The notes beneath the pieces are model-generated. The model worked only from the letters and a program-made list of their open reading frames with translations, was not told the DNA's origin and searched no databases. The translations under genes and the position numbers were made by a program. Shown piece by piece: positions 41,882 to 51,563 of a stretch of DNA of 64,000 nucleotides. The stretch is from Roseiarcus sp963820775 (GTDB taxonomy: Bacteria > Pseudomonadota > Alphaproteobacteria > Rhizobiales > Beijerinckiaceae), in the NCBI GenBank assembly GCA_963820775.1, contig CAWGBF010000008.1, forward strand, positions 372,001 through 436,000, read 5' to 3'. Each line of letters opens with the position of its first letter. Position 1 is the first letter of the stretch.

Positions 41882-42223
41882 ATGGCGAATGCTCGCGAAC
41901 GTATCGAGAAAGTCATCTCCGAAAATCCGGTTGTCCTGTTCATGAAGGGAACGCCCGAATTTCCGCAATGCGGGTTTTCCGGTCAGGTGATCCAGATCCT
42001 GGAGTACCTCGGCGCGCCGGTCGTTGGCGTGAACGTGCTCGAGGACCCGGACATTCGTCAGGGCATCAAGGAATACGCCAATTGGCCGACCGTTCCCCAG
42101 CTTTATGTCAAGGGGGAGTTCGTGGGCGGGTGCGATATCACGCGCGAGATGTTCCAGTCGGGCGAGCTGGCGGCGGTTTTGACTGAGGCTGGCGTTCGCT
42201 TGAAGAGCACCGCCGGGGCCTGA
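41882..42223 (+). CDS. grxD: Monothiol glutaredoxin, Grx4 family
   Basis: 113 aa from ATG 41882. CGFS active site in MKGTPEFPQCGFSGQVIQIL (about residue 32), glutathione contacts in WPTVPQLYVKGEFVGGCDI. Grx4 proteins carry a 2Fe-2S cluster with glutathione and BolA and pass it to apo-proteins. In many alphaproteobacteria bolA is directly upstream; here it is not, the preceding gene being moaA. Upstream in-frame ATG 41867 is unlikely because the family begins near residue 3 of the chosen start. Confidence 0.93.
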   Translation: MANARERIEKVISENPVVLFMKGTPEFPQCGFSGQVIQILEYLGAPVVGVNVLEDPDIRQGIKEYANWPTVPQLYVKGEFVGGCDITREMFQSGELAAVLTEAGVRLKSTAGA

Positions 42224-42431
42224 CGCCCGCTGCAGGCGCGGGACCGTTCAACGAGCAATCGGCAAAAAAGCGCCCCGTCCGGCAAACCGTCCGGGCGGGA
42301 TTGATGACTGCGCATGGCGCGCTCGCATGGCGCGCGCTCAAGCCGAGTTGAACGGCGGAAGCAGCCATATCCACTTGTGGACTAATCCTTAAGACTTAAT
42401 TGATATATTGCGGCGCGGCCGATAGCCTGAC

Positions 42432-43770
42432 GTGTCAGACGGCTCGCTCGCGCCAGATTGGTTCCTGTTTATGTCCCCAACCTACCCCTACCAATTATAT
42501 GAGATGGCGCACGCCGCTCTGGCGCCGGCGCGCGCGGTCTCGGACGCGGCGCATTTCATGTTCCGCAATCCTTGGAACCCGCTCTCCAACACTCTCTTCG
42601 GCAAGAACATCTCGGCCGGCGCGGAATTGTTCGAGCGCATGACGCGGCGCTACGGCAAGCCGACCTTCGGGCTCAATGAAATTCACGTCGACGGCGTCGT
42701 CTATCCGGTGCTCGAGGAGATCGTCTGGACAAGGCCGTTCTGCAATCTTCTCCATTTCGCCCGGCCTGATTTCGCCGCCGGCGCCCATCAGCCGAAGCTC
42801 CTGATCGTCGCGCCGATGTCGGGCCATTACGCCACCTTGCTTCGCGGCACGGTCGAGGCGTTCCTGCCGTATTTCGACGTCCATATTACCGACTGGGCCG
42901 ATGCGCGCATGGTTCCCATGGCGCTCGGTCCCTTCGACCTCGACGACTATATCGACTACTTACGCGAGATTCTGGCTCATCTCGGCCCGGGCGTGCACAC
43001 CATCGGAGTGTGCCAACCGTCCGTGCCGCTGCTCGCGGCGGCGGCGCTGATGGAGGCCGATGGCGACCCCAACGCTCCGGCCAGCATGACCTTGATGGGC
43101 GGCCCGGTCGACACCCGCCGCAGCCCGACCGAGGTCAACAAGCTGGCCGAGAAGCGTGGCGTCGAATGGTTCCGCCGCAACTGCCTGCATACGGCGCCGT
43201 TCCCCTATCCCGGCGTTGGCCGGGAGGTCTATCCGGGTTTTCTCCAACTCAGCGGCTTCATGGCGATGAACATCGATCGCCACGTCACCGCCCACCTCGA
43301 CATGTTCAATCATCTCGTTTCGGGCGACGGCGATTCGGCCGAGAAGCACCGTGAGTTCTACGACGAATATCTCGCGGTCATGGACCTCGCCGCCGAATAT
43401 TATATGCAGACGATCGAGACTGTGTTCGTGCGCCACGCTCTGCCGAAAGGCGAGATGACCCACCGAGGACGGTTGGTCGACCTGAAGGCGATCCACAAGA
43501 GCGGACTTTTGAGCGTGGAAGGGGAAAAGGACGACATTTCGGGCGTCGGACAGACCTGCGCCGCCAACGAATTGTGCGTCAATATTCCCGAACTCGAGAA
43601 AACATTATCACCTGGCCAAGGGCGTCGGCCATTACGGCGTCTTCAACGGCTCCCGTTTCCGCAACGAGATCGCCCCGCGCGTCCGTGAGTTCATCGGGGG
43701 CATCGAGGCCGACGCGGAACCGGTGAAGCCCGCCAAGCTCAACGGAGCAAGGCGCTCGAAGAGCGCTTGA
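42432..43770 (+). pseudogene. phaZ: Intracellular polyhydroxyalkanoate depolymerase with a C-terminal frameshift
   Basis: Degrades stored poly-3-hydroxybutyrate granules. From GTG 42432 or ATG 42471: YPYQLYEMAHAALAPARAVS, LLIVAPMSGHYATLLRGTVE, HITDWADARMVPM and the nucleophile-cysteine segment HTIGVCQPSVPLLAAA. The frame is intact through CAANELCVNIP, then an extra A in the AAAA run at 43599-43602 derails it. The next frame continues HYHLAKGVGHYGVFNGSRFR and ends GARRSKSA at TGA 43770; the catalytic histidine of the family lies in that lost segment. A homopolymer miscount is a simple explanation, so the gene may be functional. Confidence 0.88.
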
Positions 43771-43814
43771 GGCGTGCGACTTTCCGATCGTCGCGCAGGC
43801 GGTTCTCTGTCTGA

Positions 43815-46800
43815 CTAAGGAAGCCCCGCCGGCCGCCTCAGATCGAGCGTCTGCGGAAACTCGGGATGCGGCGTCTCCGGCGCGGGCTCGTAAGCACCGG
43901 GGGTATGGCCGCGCGCCTCGAAGCGCGCAAGGCGGCGCGCTTCCGCTTCATTGCTGTTGACGGGAAAAGTGTCGTAGCTGCGCCCGCCCGGATGGGCCAC
44001 GTGATAGACGCAGCCGCCGAGCGCCCGCCCGCTCCAGGTGTCGAAAATGTCGAAGACCAACGGCGCGTGCACGGGAATCGTCGGGTGCATCGCCGTCGCC
44101 GGCTTCCAGGCCTTGTAACGCACCGCGCCGACCGCGACGCCATTCGTCGCGGTCCCAGCCAAGGGAACGCGGCGGCGGTTGCAGGCGACGACGTAGCGCT
44201 CCGGATCGGCGCCGGTGAGCTTCACCTGCAGCCGCTCGGTCGAAGAGTCGGTATAGCGCGCCGTTCCGCCGATCGCGCCCGTTTCCCCCAGCACATGCCA
44301 TGGCTCCAGCGCCTGGCGGAGTTCGAGCTGGACGCCCTCGTACTCGACCTCGCCGCAGAACGGAAAACGGAACTCAGCCTGAGCTTCGTACCAGTCGGAG
44401 CGGAAAGGATAGCCATGCGCCTTGAGATCGGCGAGGACGCCGAGAAAATCCTCCCACACGAAATGCGGCAGCATGAATCGGTCATGCAGCGACGCGCCCC
44501 AGCGCGGCAGCGGCCCGTCCAGCGGATCACGCCACAGCCGGGAGAGAATCGCGCGGATCAAGAGCTGCTGAGCGAGACTCATGCGGGCGTCCGGCGGCAT
44601 CTCGAAGCTGCGGAACTCGACGAGTCCGAGCCGTCCCGTCGCCCCGTCGGGCGAATATAACTTGTCGATGCAGATTTCCGCCCGATGGGTGTTGCCGGTC
44701 ACGTCGGTCAGAAGGTTGCGCATGAGCCGGTCGAGCAGCCACGGCCGGGGCGCGGCGCCGTCTCCTGGCTTCGGAATCTGGGCGAGCGCGATTTCCAGCT
44801 CGTAAAGGCTGTCGTGACGCGCTTCGTCGACCCGGGGCGCCTGGCTGGTCGGGCCGATGAACAGGCCGGAGAAGAAATAGCTCAAGCTCGGGCGGCGCAG
44901 CCAATGTATGATGAGGCTTTTGAGCAGGTCGGGGCGCCGGAGGAACGGACTGTCGAGCGGCGTCGGCCCGCCCACCACCACATGATTGCCCCCGCCGGTC
45001 CCCGCGTGCTTGCCGTCGATCATGAACTTGTCGGCGCCGAGGCGGGAAAGCCGCGCTTCTTCGTAGACGGCCTCGGTCGTTGCGACGCATTCGCGCCAGC
45101 TCGGCGAAGGATGGATGTTGACTTCGATCACGCCGGGGTCCGGCGCGACGCGAATGACGTTCATGCGCGGATCGACCGGCGGCGGGTAGCCTTCGATCTG
45201 CACCGGCAGCCCGACTTTATCGGCGGCCGCCTCAGCGGCTGCGACCAGTTCGAGATAATCCTCGAGCCGCTCGACCGGAGGCAGGAACACGCATAGGCGC
45301 CCGTCGCGCGGCTCGACCGTCACCGCGGTGCGAACGGCGCCGTCGATATCGCCGAGGCGCTGCTCGACACGCTGCTGTGCGGACCCTTCCGCCGCGGCGA
45401 ACGAGGCGATGCGCTGGGCGTGCTCCCGTTCATCGTGGAAATCCGGCAACGGTCCGCGCGGCTCGGTCGGATCGGCTTCGACGATATAGGGGTACAAGGA
45501 CGGCGGAACGTAGGGTAGCGCGCCCAGCGGCAGACGGTAGCCGACCGGGCTGTCGCCCGGGACCAGATGGAGCGCGCCGCGGCGGGTTTTCCATTTCTCG
45601 CTGCGCCAGCGGATTCCACCGGCCTTCGCCTGCCAGCGCTGGACGGGCAGAACATAGCCCGACGGCTCAGTCAGCCCGCGCGAGAAGACGCGGGCGATGC
45701 GGTGGCGCTCCTCGGGGTCCTTGAGCTCAGAGTTCTCCGGCGAGACGTTCGCCGGCAGATTGGCCTCTTTGACGAGCCACTCGGCTGGATCCTCGTAAGC
45801 CGGCGCGACATAGTCGGACTCGACGCCAAGCTCGGAGGCGATCGCGCCGAGCAGCGCTTCGGCTTTTTCTTTGGTCGCGCCGGTTTGCTGTCCCTCCGCG
45901 GCGATGCGCTCAGGGTTTCGCCAGATCGGCTTGCCGTCCTGCCGCCAGTAGAGCGAGAACGTCCAGCGCGGCAGGGATTCGCCCGGATACCATTTGCCCT
46001 GTCCGTAATGCAGGAAGCCGCCGGGGGCGAACCGGTCGCGCAGGCGCCGAATCAGCCGGTCGGCGAGCGCCCGCTTGGTCGGGCCGACCGCGTCCGCGTT
46101 CCACTCGCCCGCTTCAAAGTCGTCGATCGAAACGAAGGTCGGCTCGCCGCCCATGGTCAGGCGGACATCGTCGGCGACGAGCTTCTTGTCGACTTCCTCG
46201 CCGAGCGCATCCAGCGCTGTCCATGCGTCCTCAGAAAACGGCTTGGTGATGCGCGGATGTTCGGAGACCCGCGTGACCTGCATGTCGAAGTTGAAATCGA
46301 CATTGGCGAAACTTGCCAGGCCCGAAATCGGCGCGGCGTTGCGATAGTGCGGCGTCGCGGCCAGCGGAATGTGGCTTTCCGCGGCCAACAGGCCCGAGGT
46401 CGGATCAAGGCCGATCCAGCCGGCGCCAGGCAGGTAGACCTCGGCCCAGGCGTGGAGATCGGTGAAGTCGTGGTCGGTGCCGGGCGGCCCGTCGAGCGCG
46501 ACGAGATCGGGCTTCAGTTGGATGAGATAGCCGGACACGAACCGGGCGGCCAACCCCAGGTGGCGGAAAGTCTGCACCAAAAGCCAGCTCGAATCGCGGC
46601 ACGAGCCAGAACCGCGCTCGAACGTCTCCTCCGGGGTCTGCACCCCCGCTTCCATACGGATGAGATATTGAATCTCGCCCGCAAGGCGCCGGTTGAGCTC
46701 AACCACAAAATCGACGGTGCGCCTGCGCGTCCGATCGATCCCGCTCAAGAAGGCCTGAAGTCGAGGCCCGGCGTGCTCGGGCGCGCGATAGATGACGAGA

Positions 46801-47138
46801 TCGGGCTTGAGGTCCTCCGGATATTCGAACGGCCACGTCTCTGCGCTCTCCTCGACGAAGAAATCGAACGGATTGTATACCGTCATGTCGGTGACGACAT
46901 CGACCTCGATCTTCAGTTCGTTGACGAGGTCCGGGAAGACGTAGCGCGCGAGCCAGTTGCCGTACGGATCCTGCTGATGGTTCACGAAATGCTCGGCGGG
47001 AGAAACCTTCAGCGAGTGTGATATGACCAGGGTGCGGCTATGGGGCGCGGGCCTGAGCCGGATGATCTGCGGGCCGAGCGAGACCGGGCGGTCGTATCTG
47101 TAGTGTGTGAGGTGATGGATTGCGGCTCGGATCGACAT
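43815..47138 (-). CDS. Transglutaminase-like protein fused to DUF2126
   Basis: 1107 aa from ATG 47138. N-terminal bacterial transglutaminase-like domain: AAIHHLTHYRYDRPVSLGPQ (residues 4-23) and the core with the catalytic cysteine GSGSCRDSSWLLVQTFRHLG, histidine in DLHAWAEVYLPG and aspartate in WIGLDPTSG. From about residue 300 to the end is the large DUF2126 domain (RWTFSLYWRQDGKPIW, HAGTGGGNHVVVGGPTPLDS, YSPDGATGRLGLVEFRSFEM). In several genomes these are two genes; here they are fused and fully open. Proposed roles involve peptide or amide modification, often beside a circularly permuted ATP-grasp (DUF404/407) gene that is not present here. Confidence 0.88.
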   Translation of the reverse strand: MSIRAAIHHLTHYRYDRPVSLGPQIIRLRPAPHSRTLVISHSLKVSPAEHFVNHQQDPYGNWLARYVFPDLVNELKIEVDVVTDMTVYNPFDFFVEESAETWPFEYPEDLKPDLVIYRAPEHAGPRLQAFLSGIDRTRRRTVDFVVELNRRLAGEIQYLIRMEAGVQTPEETFERGSGSCRDSSWLLVQTFRHLGLAARFVSGYLIQLKPDLVALDGPPGTDHDFTDLHAWAEVYLPGAGWIGLDPTSGLLAAESHIPLAATPHYRNAAPISGLASFANVDFNFDMQVTRVSEHPRITKPFSEDAWTALDALGEEVDKKLVADDVRLTMGGEPTFVSIDDFEAGEWNADAVGPTKRALADRLIRRLRDRFAPGGFLHYGQGKWYPGESLPRWTFSLYWRQDGKPIWRNPERIAAEGQQTGATKEKAEALLGAIASELGVESDYVAPAYEDPAEWLVKEANLPANVSPENSELKDPEERHRIARVFSRGLTEPSGYVLPVQRWQAKAGGIRWRSEKWKTRRGALHLVPGDSPVGYRLPLGALPYVPPSLYPYIVEADPTEPRGPLPDFHDEREHAQRIASFAAAEGSAQQRVEQRLGDIDGAVRTAVTVEPRDGRLCVFLPPVERLEDYLELVAAAEAAADKVGLPVQIEGYPPPVDPRMNVIRVAPDPGVIEVNIHPSPSWRECVATTEAVYEEARLSRLGADKFMIDGKHAGTGGGNHVVVGGPTPLDSPFLRRPDLLKSLIIHWLRRPSLSYFFSGLFIGPTSQAPRVDEARHDSLYELEIALAQIPKPGDGAAPRPWLLDRLMRNLLTDVTGNTHRAEICIDKLYSPDGATGRLGLVEFRSFEMPPDARMSLAQQLLIRAILSRLWRDPLDGPLPRWGASLHDRFMLPHFVWEDFLGVLADLKAHGYPFRSDWYEAQAEFRFPFCGEVEYEGVQLELRQALEPWHVLGETGAIGGTARYTDSSTERLQVKLTGADPERYVVACNRRRVPLAGTATNGVAVGAVRYKAWKPATAMHPTIPVHAPLVFDIFDTWSGRALGGCVYHVAHPGGRSYDTFPVNSNEAEARRLARFEARGHTPGAYEPAPETPHPEFPQTLDLRRPAGLP

Positions 47139-47242
47139 GGCTTCCGGGGGCTTGTGACGGCTCGGAGACCCTTTCACAATCTGCTGCGCCGCACAATCGT
47201 GACCACGCAGCCGCGATCGTTGATCGCGGCCGGCGCGGTCCA

Positions 47243-47944
47243 CTACAAGGGCGCCGGCGGATCCCCGTCAAAGCCGCAGGCGGCGAGGGCCCCCAGCATG
47301 TGGGGCGGCGGCGGCGCTTCGACCTCGATCGGCGGGTTCGACTTCGAGAGCGGCACGATGACCTTGCGCGCCAGCAACTGCAGCGGAAGGTCCGCCCGCG
47401 CGCCGTAGATCGCGTCGCCGAAAATCGGCCAGCCCTGTGAAGCGCAATGGACGCGCAACTGATGGGTGCGTCCGGTCTTGGGCTCGAGCTCAGCCCATGC
47501 GATCGGCGCGCCGCGCCATGTCCCCCGTCCCTTGACGCGCCAGAGCGTCAGCGCCTTTTGGCCTTTCGGGTCGACCTTCATCCACCAGCCTATCTTGTCA
47601 TCGAGGCGGCCGAGCGGCAGGTCGATCGTTCCCTCTTCGCCCTCGGGCGAGCCCGCGACAATCGCCCAATAGGTCTTGGCGATCTTGCCTTGCTTGAACA
47701 GAAGCCCCAATTTCTCCAAAGCCTTGTGATGCCGTCCGAGCACCAGACAGCCCGCCGTGTCGCGGTCGAGTCTATGCGCAAGCCCTGGCTTGCGGGGCAG
47801 TCCGAAGCGCAGGGCGTCGAAATCGTCCTCGAGGCTCGCGCCGCCTTTCGGCCCGGCGTGGACCGCGACGCCGGCGGGCTTATCGAGAACGAGCATCAGC
47901 GCGTCGCGATAGAGGAGCCGCGCTCTTGTTTCTTCCGGCGTCAT
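47243..47944 (-). CDS. RluA-family RNA pseudouridine synthase
   Basis: 233 aa. The catalytic aspartate is in the family motif PGLAHRLDRDTAGCLVLGRH (residues 55-74), preceded by VLDKPAGVAVHAGPKGG and followed by TYWAIVAGSPEGEEGTIDLP and TGRTHQLRVHCASQGWPIFG D. There is no N-terminal S4 domain, so it is of the short RluA/TruC type acting on rRNA or tRNA. The gene is divergent from ftsY; the upstream gap is only 60 bp and has promoters for both. Confidence 0.87.
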   Translation of the reverse strand: MTPEETRARLLYRDALMLVLDKPAGVAVHAGPKGGASLEDDFDALRFGLPRKPGLAHRLDRDTAGCLVLGRHHKALEKLGLLFKQGKIAKTYWAIVAGSPEGEEGTIDLPLGRLDDKIGWWMKVDPKGQKALTLWRVKGRGTWRGAPIAWAELEPKTGRTHQLRVHCASQGWPIFGDAIYGARADLPLQLLARKVIVPLSKSNPPIEVEAPPPPHMLGALAACGFDGDPPAPL

Positions 47945-48004
47945 GGGAAGAAGTGGTATGGCAGCATCGGCCGCCTACGCATAGGGCGGCCTTAAGGAGG
48001 GTTT

Positions 48005-49132
48005 GTGACGTCGGTCGAAGACGAAAAAAAGGGGAAATCGGGCCTGCTCAGCCGCTGGTTCCGCGGCGGCGAGGCGCCAATTGCGCCCGTCGAGGCGCCC
48101 CCGCCGGCGATGAGCGAAGCCGAGCCGCCGGCCACGCCGGAAGCCGAGCCGCTCGCTGAGCCCCCCGCCCCCCCGAGCATGGCCGCGGCGCCACCGGCGC
48201 CGAAGCCAAGCTGGCTTCAGCGCCTTCGTTTGGGCCTCTCGCGCTCGTCAACCACCATCGCGCGCGGCGTCGCCGACATCTTCACCAAGCGCAAGCTCGA
48301 CGCCGCCTCGCTCGATGATCTCGAGGACGTGCTCATTCAGGCCGACCTCGGCCTTGCCGCCGCCTCCCGCATTCGCGAGGCGGTCGGCCACGGGCGCTAC
48401 GAGCGCGGCATCAACCCGGACGAGGTAAAGCGGATCCTGGCGGACGAGGTCGAGCGCGCGCTGGACCCGGTCGCTCGCCCCCTTGTTATCGATCCGGACA
48501 AGCGCCCGTTCGTGATCCTCGTCATTGGCGTCAATGGCTCCGGCAAGACGACCACCATTGGCAAGCTCGCCGCCAAGTTCAGGGCCGAAGGCAAGGCGGT
48601 CCTGCTCGCGGCGGGCGACACTTTTCGCGCCGCCGCGATCGAGCAATTGCGCATCTGGGCGCGGCGCACTTTTTCCGCGATCGTCGAGCGCGACCAGGGC
48701 GCCGACGCGGCCGGCCTCGCCTTCGACGCGCTGACCCGCGCGCGCGAGCTTGGCGTCGACGTCATGCTCATGGACACTGCCGGGCGATTGCAGAACCGCA
48801 CCGAGCTCATGAGCGAACTTGAGAAGATCATCCGGGTGATGCGGAAAGTCGACGCCGACGCGCCCCATGCGGTGCTGCTCGTGCTCGACGCCACCGTCGG
48901 GCAGAACGCGCTGAGCCAGGTCGAGATTTTCGGCCGCGTTGCAGGCGTCACCGGCCTTGTCATGACCAAGCTCGATGGCACTGCGCGCGGCGGCATTTTG
49001 GTGGCGATCGCCGACAAATTCGCGCTGCCCGTTCATTTCATTGGCGTCGGCGAGGGCGTCGACGATCTTGAACCCTTCACCGCGCGCGACTTCGCCGATG
49101 CGATCGCGGGCGTCGACAGAGAGGCCGCATGA
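48005..49132 (+). CDS. ftsY: Signal recognition particle receptor FtsY
   Basis: SRP GTPase that docks ribosome-SRP complexes at the inner membrane. Starts at GTG 48005 after TAAGGAGG and a 4-nt spacer. Acidic/Pro-Ala-rich linker to about residue 60, N domain RLRLGLSRSSTTIARGVADI, then the G domain with P-loop IGVNGSGKTTTIGKLA (about 174-189), AAGDTFRAAAIEQL, MDTAGRLQNRTELM, TKLDGTARGGILVAI and the end GEGVDDLEPFTARDFADAI. The length of 375 aa is normal. Followed with a 4-nt overlap by yciB. Confidence 0.96.
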   Translation: MTSVEDEKKGKSGLLSRWFRGGEAPIAPVEAPPPAMSEAEPPATPEAEPLAEPPAPPSMAAAPPAPKPSWLQRLRLGLSRSSTTIARGVADIFTKRKLDAASLDDLEDVLIQADLGLAAASRIREAVGHGRYERGINPDEVKRILADEVERALDPVARPLVIDPDKRPFVILVIGVNGSGKTTTIGKLAAKFRAEGKAVLLAAGDTFRAAAIEQLRIWARRTFSAIVERDQGADAAGLAFDALTRARELGVDVMLMDTAGRLQNRTELMSELEKIIRVMRKVDADAPHAVLLVLDATVGQNALSQVEIFGRVAGVTGLVMTKLDGTARGGILVAIADKFALPVHFIGVGEGVDDLEPFTARDFADAIAGVDREAA

Positions 49133-49752
49133 CGGCGCCAACAAGTGAAACGCCTGTGACCGAAACCGTCGCTCCGCCGCGGCGCAAGGCGATCAATCCG
49201 ATCGTCAAGTTCATCCTCGAGCTCGGGCCGCTGGCGCTGTTCTTCGCCGTCTATTCGAGGCTCGGCATCTTCGCCGCGACCGGCATCTTGATGGCGAGCG
49301 TGCTGATCACGCTCGGCGTCTCCTATGCGATGCTGAAGCGCATTCCGATCATGCCGCTCATAACCGCGGTCATCGTCCTCATCTTCGGTTCGCTGACCCT
49401 GACCTTTCATGACGAGACGCTGATCAAGATCAAGCCGACCGCGCTCTATATCCTGTTCGGCGCGGCTTTGTTCGTCGGCCTCTGGCTCAATAAGCCGCTC
49501 TTGAAAATCCTGTTCGACGGCGCGATCCAGGTAACCGAAGAAGGGTGGCGCAAGCTCACCTGGCGCTGGGCTTTCTTCTTTCTCGCCCTCGCAATCCTCA
49601 ACGAGATCATCTGGCGAACCCAGACGACCGACCTCTGGGTCAAGTTCAAGACCTTCGGCTTCCTGCCGCTCACGCTCCTGTTCGCGCTCTCCCAGGCGCC
49701 CTTGATCATGAAGTACGAAGCGAAGGACGAGGCGCCGGGCGACGAACTATAA
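49129..49752 (+). CDS. yciB: Inner membrane-spanning protein YciB / septation protein A
   Basis: 207 aa with five hydrophobic segments: FILELGPLALFFAVYSRLGI, ATGILMASVLITLGVSYAML, IMPLITAVIVLIFGSLTLTF, ALYILFGAALFVGLWL and WAFFFLALAILNEIIWRTQT. The start FILELGPLALFF, THDETLIKIKPT-like loop HDETLIKIKPTALYI and the last NEIIWRTQTTDLWVKFK are family hallmarks. YciB (IspA/IspZ) affects cell envelope and division. ATGA overlap with ftsY shows coupling, an order conserved in alphaproteobacteria. Confidence 0.92.
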   Translation: MTAPTSETPVTETVAPPRRKAINPIVKFILELGPLALFFAVYSRLGIFAATGILMASVLITLGVSYAMLKRIPIMPLITAVIVLIFGSLTLTFHDETLIKIKPTALYILFGAALFVGLWLNKPLLKILFDGAIQVTEEGWRKLTWRWAFFFLALAILNEIIWRTQTTDLWVKFKTFGFLPLTLLFALSQAPLIMKYEAKDEAPGDEL

Positions 49753-49788
49753 GGGGCGGCCAAGCCCCGTCAGACGGAGGAACCCAAG

Positions 49789-50690
49789 ATGCGAAGGGAT
49801 ATTTCTTTCAAGACCGATGACGGCCTGACGCTCAGGGGGTGGCATTACCTCCCGGACGGCCAATCAGGGAAAGTCCCGACCATCGTTATGGCGCACGGCT
49901 TTTCCGCTGTTAAGGAAATGTACCTCGACCGCTTTGCGGAGGCGTTCGCCTCGGCAGGGCTGGCGGCTGTCGTGTTCGACAATCGCAACTTCGGGGCGAG
50001 CGACGGCGAGCCTCGTCAGGAGATCGACCCTTGGAAACAGGTTCGGGACTATCGCGTGCGATCACTTACGCTCAAGGGTTGCCCGAGGCCGATCCGGATC
50101 GGATCGGCATTTGGGGCTCCAGTTACAGCGGCGGCCATGTGATCGTCGTTGGCGCAATCGATCGGCGGGTGAAGTGCGTTGTCGCGCAAGTGCCTCTCGC
50201 GAGCGGCCACGAGAACGCCCGACGGCTGGTGCGCGCCGACTACCTTGCTGGATTGCATGCAGCCTTCGATGAGGATCGGCGCGCCCGTATGAAAGGCTCG
50301 GCGCCGGCCATGATCCCGGTCGTCGCCGAAGATCCTGCAGCGCCTTCGGCCTTGCCGACGCCCGACAGTTGGCGATGGTTCACCGAGACCGGCAAGTCGC
50401 GAGCTCCGTCTTGGAGAAACGAAGTCACGCTACGCTCGGTGGAAATGTTCTTGGAGTACGAGCCCGCCAGCTACATCAGCTACGTCAGTCCGACCCCGTT
50501 GCTCATGGTGGTGGCGCGGGGCGACGTGCTTACGGTTTCCGACTTGGCCTTCCAGGCTTACGAAAAAGCCCTCGAACCGAAGCGCATCGTCGCCCTGTCG
50601 GGCGGGCATTTCGACGCTTACGTCAAGGATTTCGAAGCGTCGTCCGGGCCCGCGACCGCGTGGTTCGTCGAGCATCTCGCGAAAGCCTGA
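49789..50690 (+). pseudogene. Alpha/beta hydrolase (dienelactone hydrolase/xylan-esterase-like), frameshifted
   Basis: ATG 49789 after CGGAGGAA. First frame: FKTDDGLTLRGWHYLPDGQS, IVMAHGFSAVKEMYLDRFAE and VVFDNRNFGASDGEPRQEID to WKQVRDYR. One base appears missing at about 50053-50058; the second frame continues AITYAQGLPEADPDRIGIWG, the nucleophile serine in GSSYSGGHVI, the acid region LLMVVARGDVLT and the histidine in ALSGGHFDAYV. The restored chain is about 300 aa with a full Ser-Asp-His triad. Resembles YcjY-type hydrolases; natural ester substrate unknown. The indel may be a sequencing error. Confidence 0.82.
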
Positions 50691-50948
50691 ACGATAGCGG
50701 CCGGATTGCGGCCGCCTTTCGCTCCCGGCGTTCGGATCGCGAGGCCGTGACACGGTCGCGGCGGGCGGCGGCTTCAGCGGCTGTTTCTCGCGCCTGCAGC
50801 GCGATCCCGTCAGCCGAGTCTCGACCGGGAGATGGACCAGCTCAATCGCGAGGTCGAAAGCGAGCTCGACCTGGACGCCGGTCGCCTTCCGTCGCCCCTA
50901 CGCCAGCTCAACGCCAGGAAAACTTGAGGAGAAAGTTTAGGAGCGGCG

Positions 50949-51355
50949 ATGTTCGATACGAAAATTTCTGTCGTCGTGCGCGAGATCTCGCGACATGGCG
51001 GAAGCTCAATGTGGTGGCCTTTCTGGTCAGCGGCGTGGTCGGCGCGAAACCCGGCCTGGTCGGCGAGCCATACGAGGACGCCGCCGGCAACACATACAAT
51101 GCGCTCATGATCCAACCGATGATCATTTTGAGCGCCGACCGGGAGACGCTGAAGGGGATTTATGGGCGCGCGATGGAGCGCCGGGTCCGCCTTTCGCTCT
51201 ATATCGAGGACATGCTTTCAACCGGCCACGACGCAGCCAACCGCGCCGCTGTCAAGCAATATGCGACCGACGCCATGAATGTCGTCGGTCTCGCGCTGCG
51301 CGAAGACAAGAAGATCGTCGACAAGATCACCAAGGGCGCGCGCATGCACGCCTGA
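50949..51355 (+). pseudogene. DUF2000 family protein, frameshifted near the start
   Basis: ATG 50949 preceded by AGGAG. Begins MFDTKISVVVRE, then one G seems missing at about 50981-50986 and the next frame continues DLATWRKLNVVAFLVSGVVG, VGEPYEDAAGNTYNALMIQP, LSADRETLKGIYGRAMERRV and YIEDMLSTGHDAANRAAV. This matches DUF2000, a small family with a peptidyl-tRNA-hydrolase-II-like fold and unknown function. In the gap upstream (50691-50948) one frame reads REMDQLNREVESELDLDAGR to TGA 50929, perhaps the tail of another broken small gene. Confidence 0.75.
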
Positions 51356-51390
51356 AGCAACGCATCCAGGGGATGCGGCGTTGTGGGGGG

Positions 51391-51540
51391 CGACGTAATC
51401 GCGAGCTCGAGCAGAGCGAGGGCGTGGCGATCCAGAGATGAAGGCGGCGGCGCCCCTGGATCGCCGCGTCGCCATAGCCCGTCGAAAGACGCGCGTCTTT
51501 CGACGCCCCTGTGGCTCCTCGCGATGACGATTGTCGCGAT
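51391..51540. repeat. Palindromic intergenic repeat, family A copy 3, with a 24-bp palindrome
   Basis: Arms CGTGGCGATCCAG (about 51423) and CCCTGGATCGCCGCGTCGC (about 51454) match family A. On its right side 51481-51504 is a perfect 24-bp palindrome, GTCGAAAGACGC followed directly by its own inverse, then TCCTCGCGATGACGATTGTC. Confidence 0.8.
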
Positions 51541-51563
51541 GTGCAACGTCCAGTTCAACGGCC

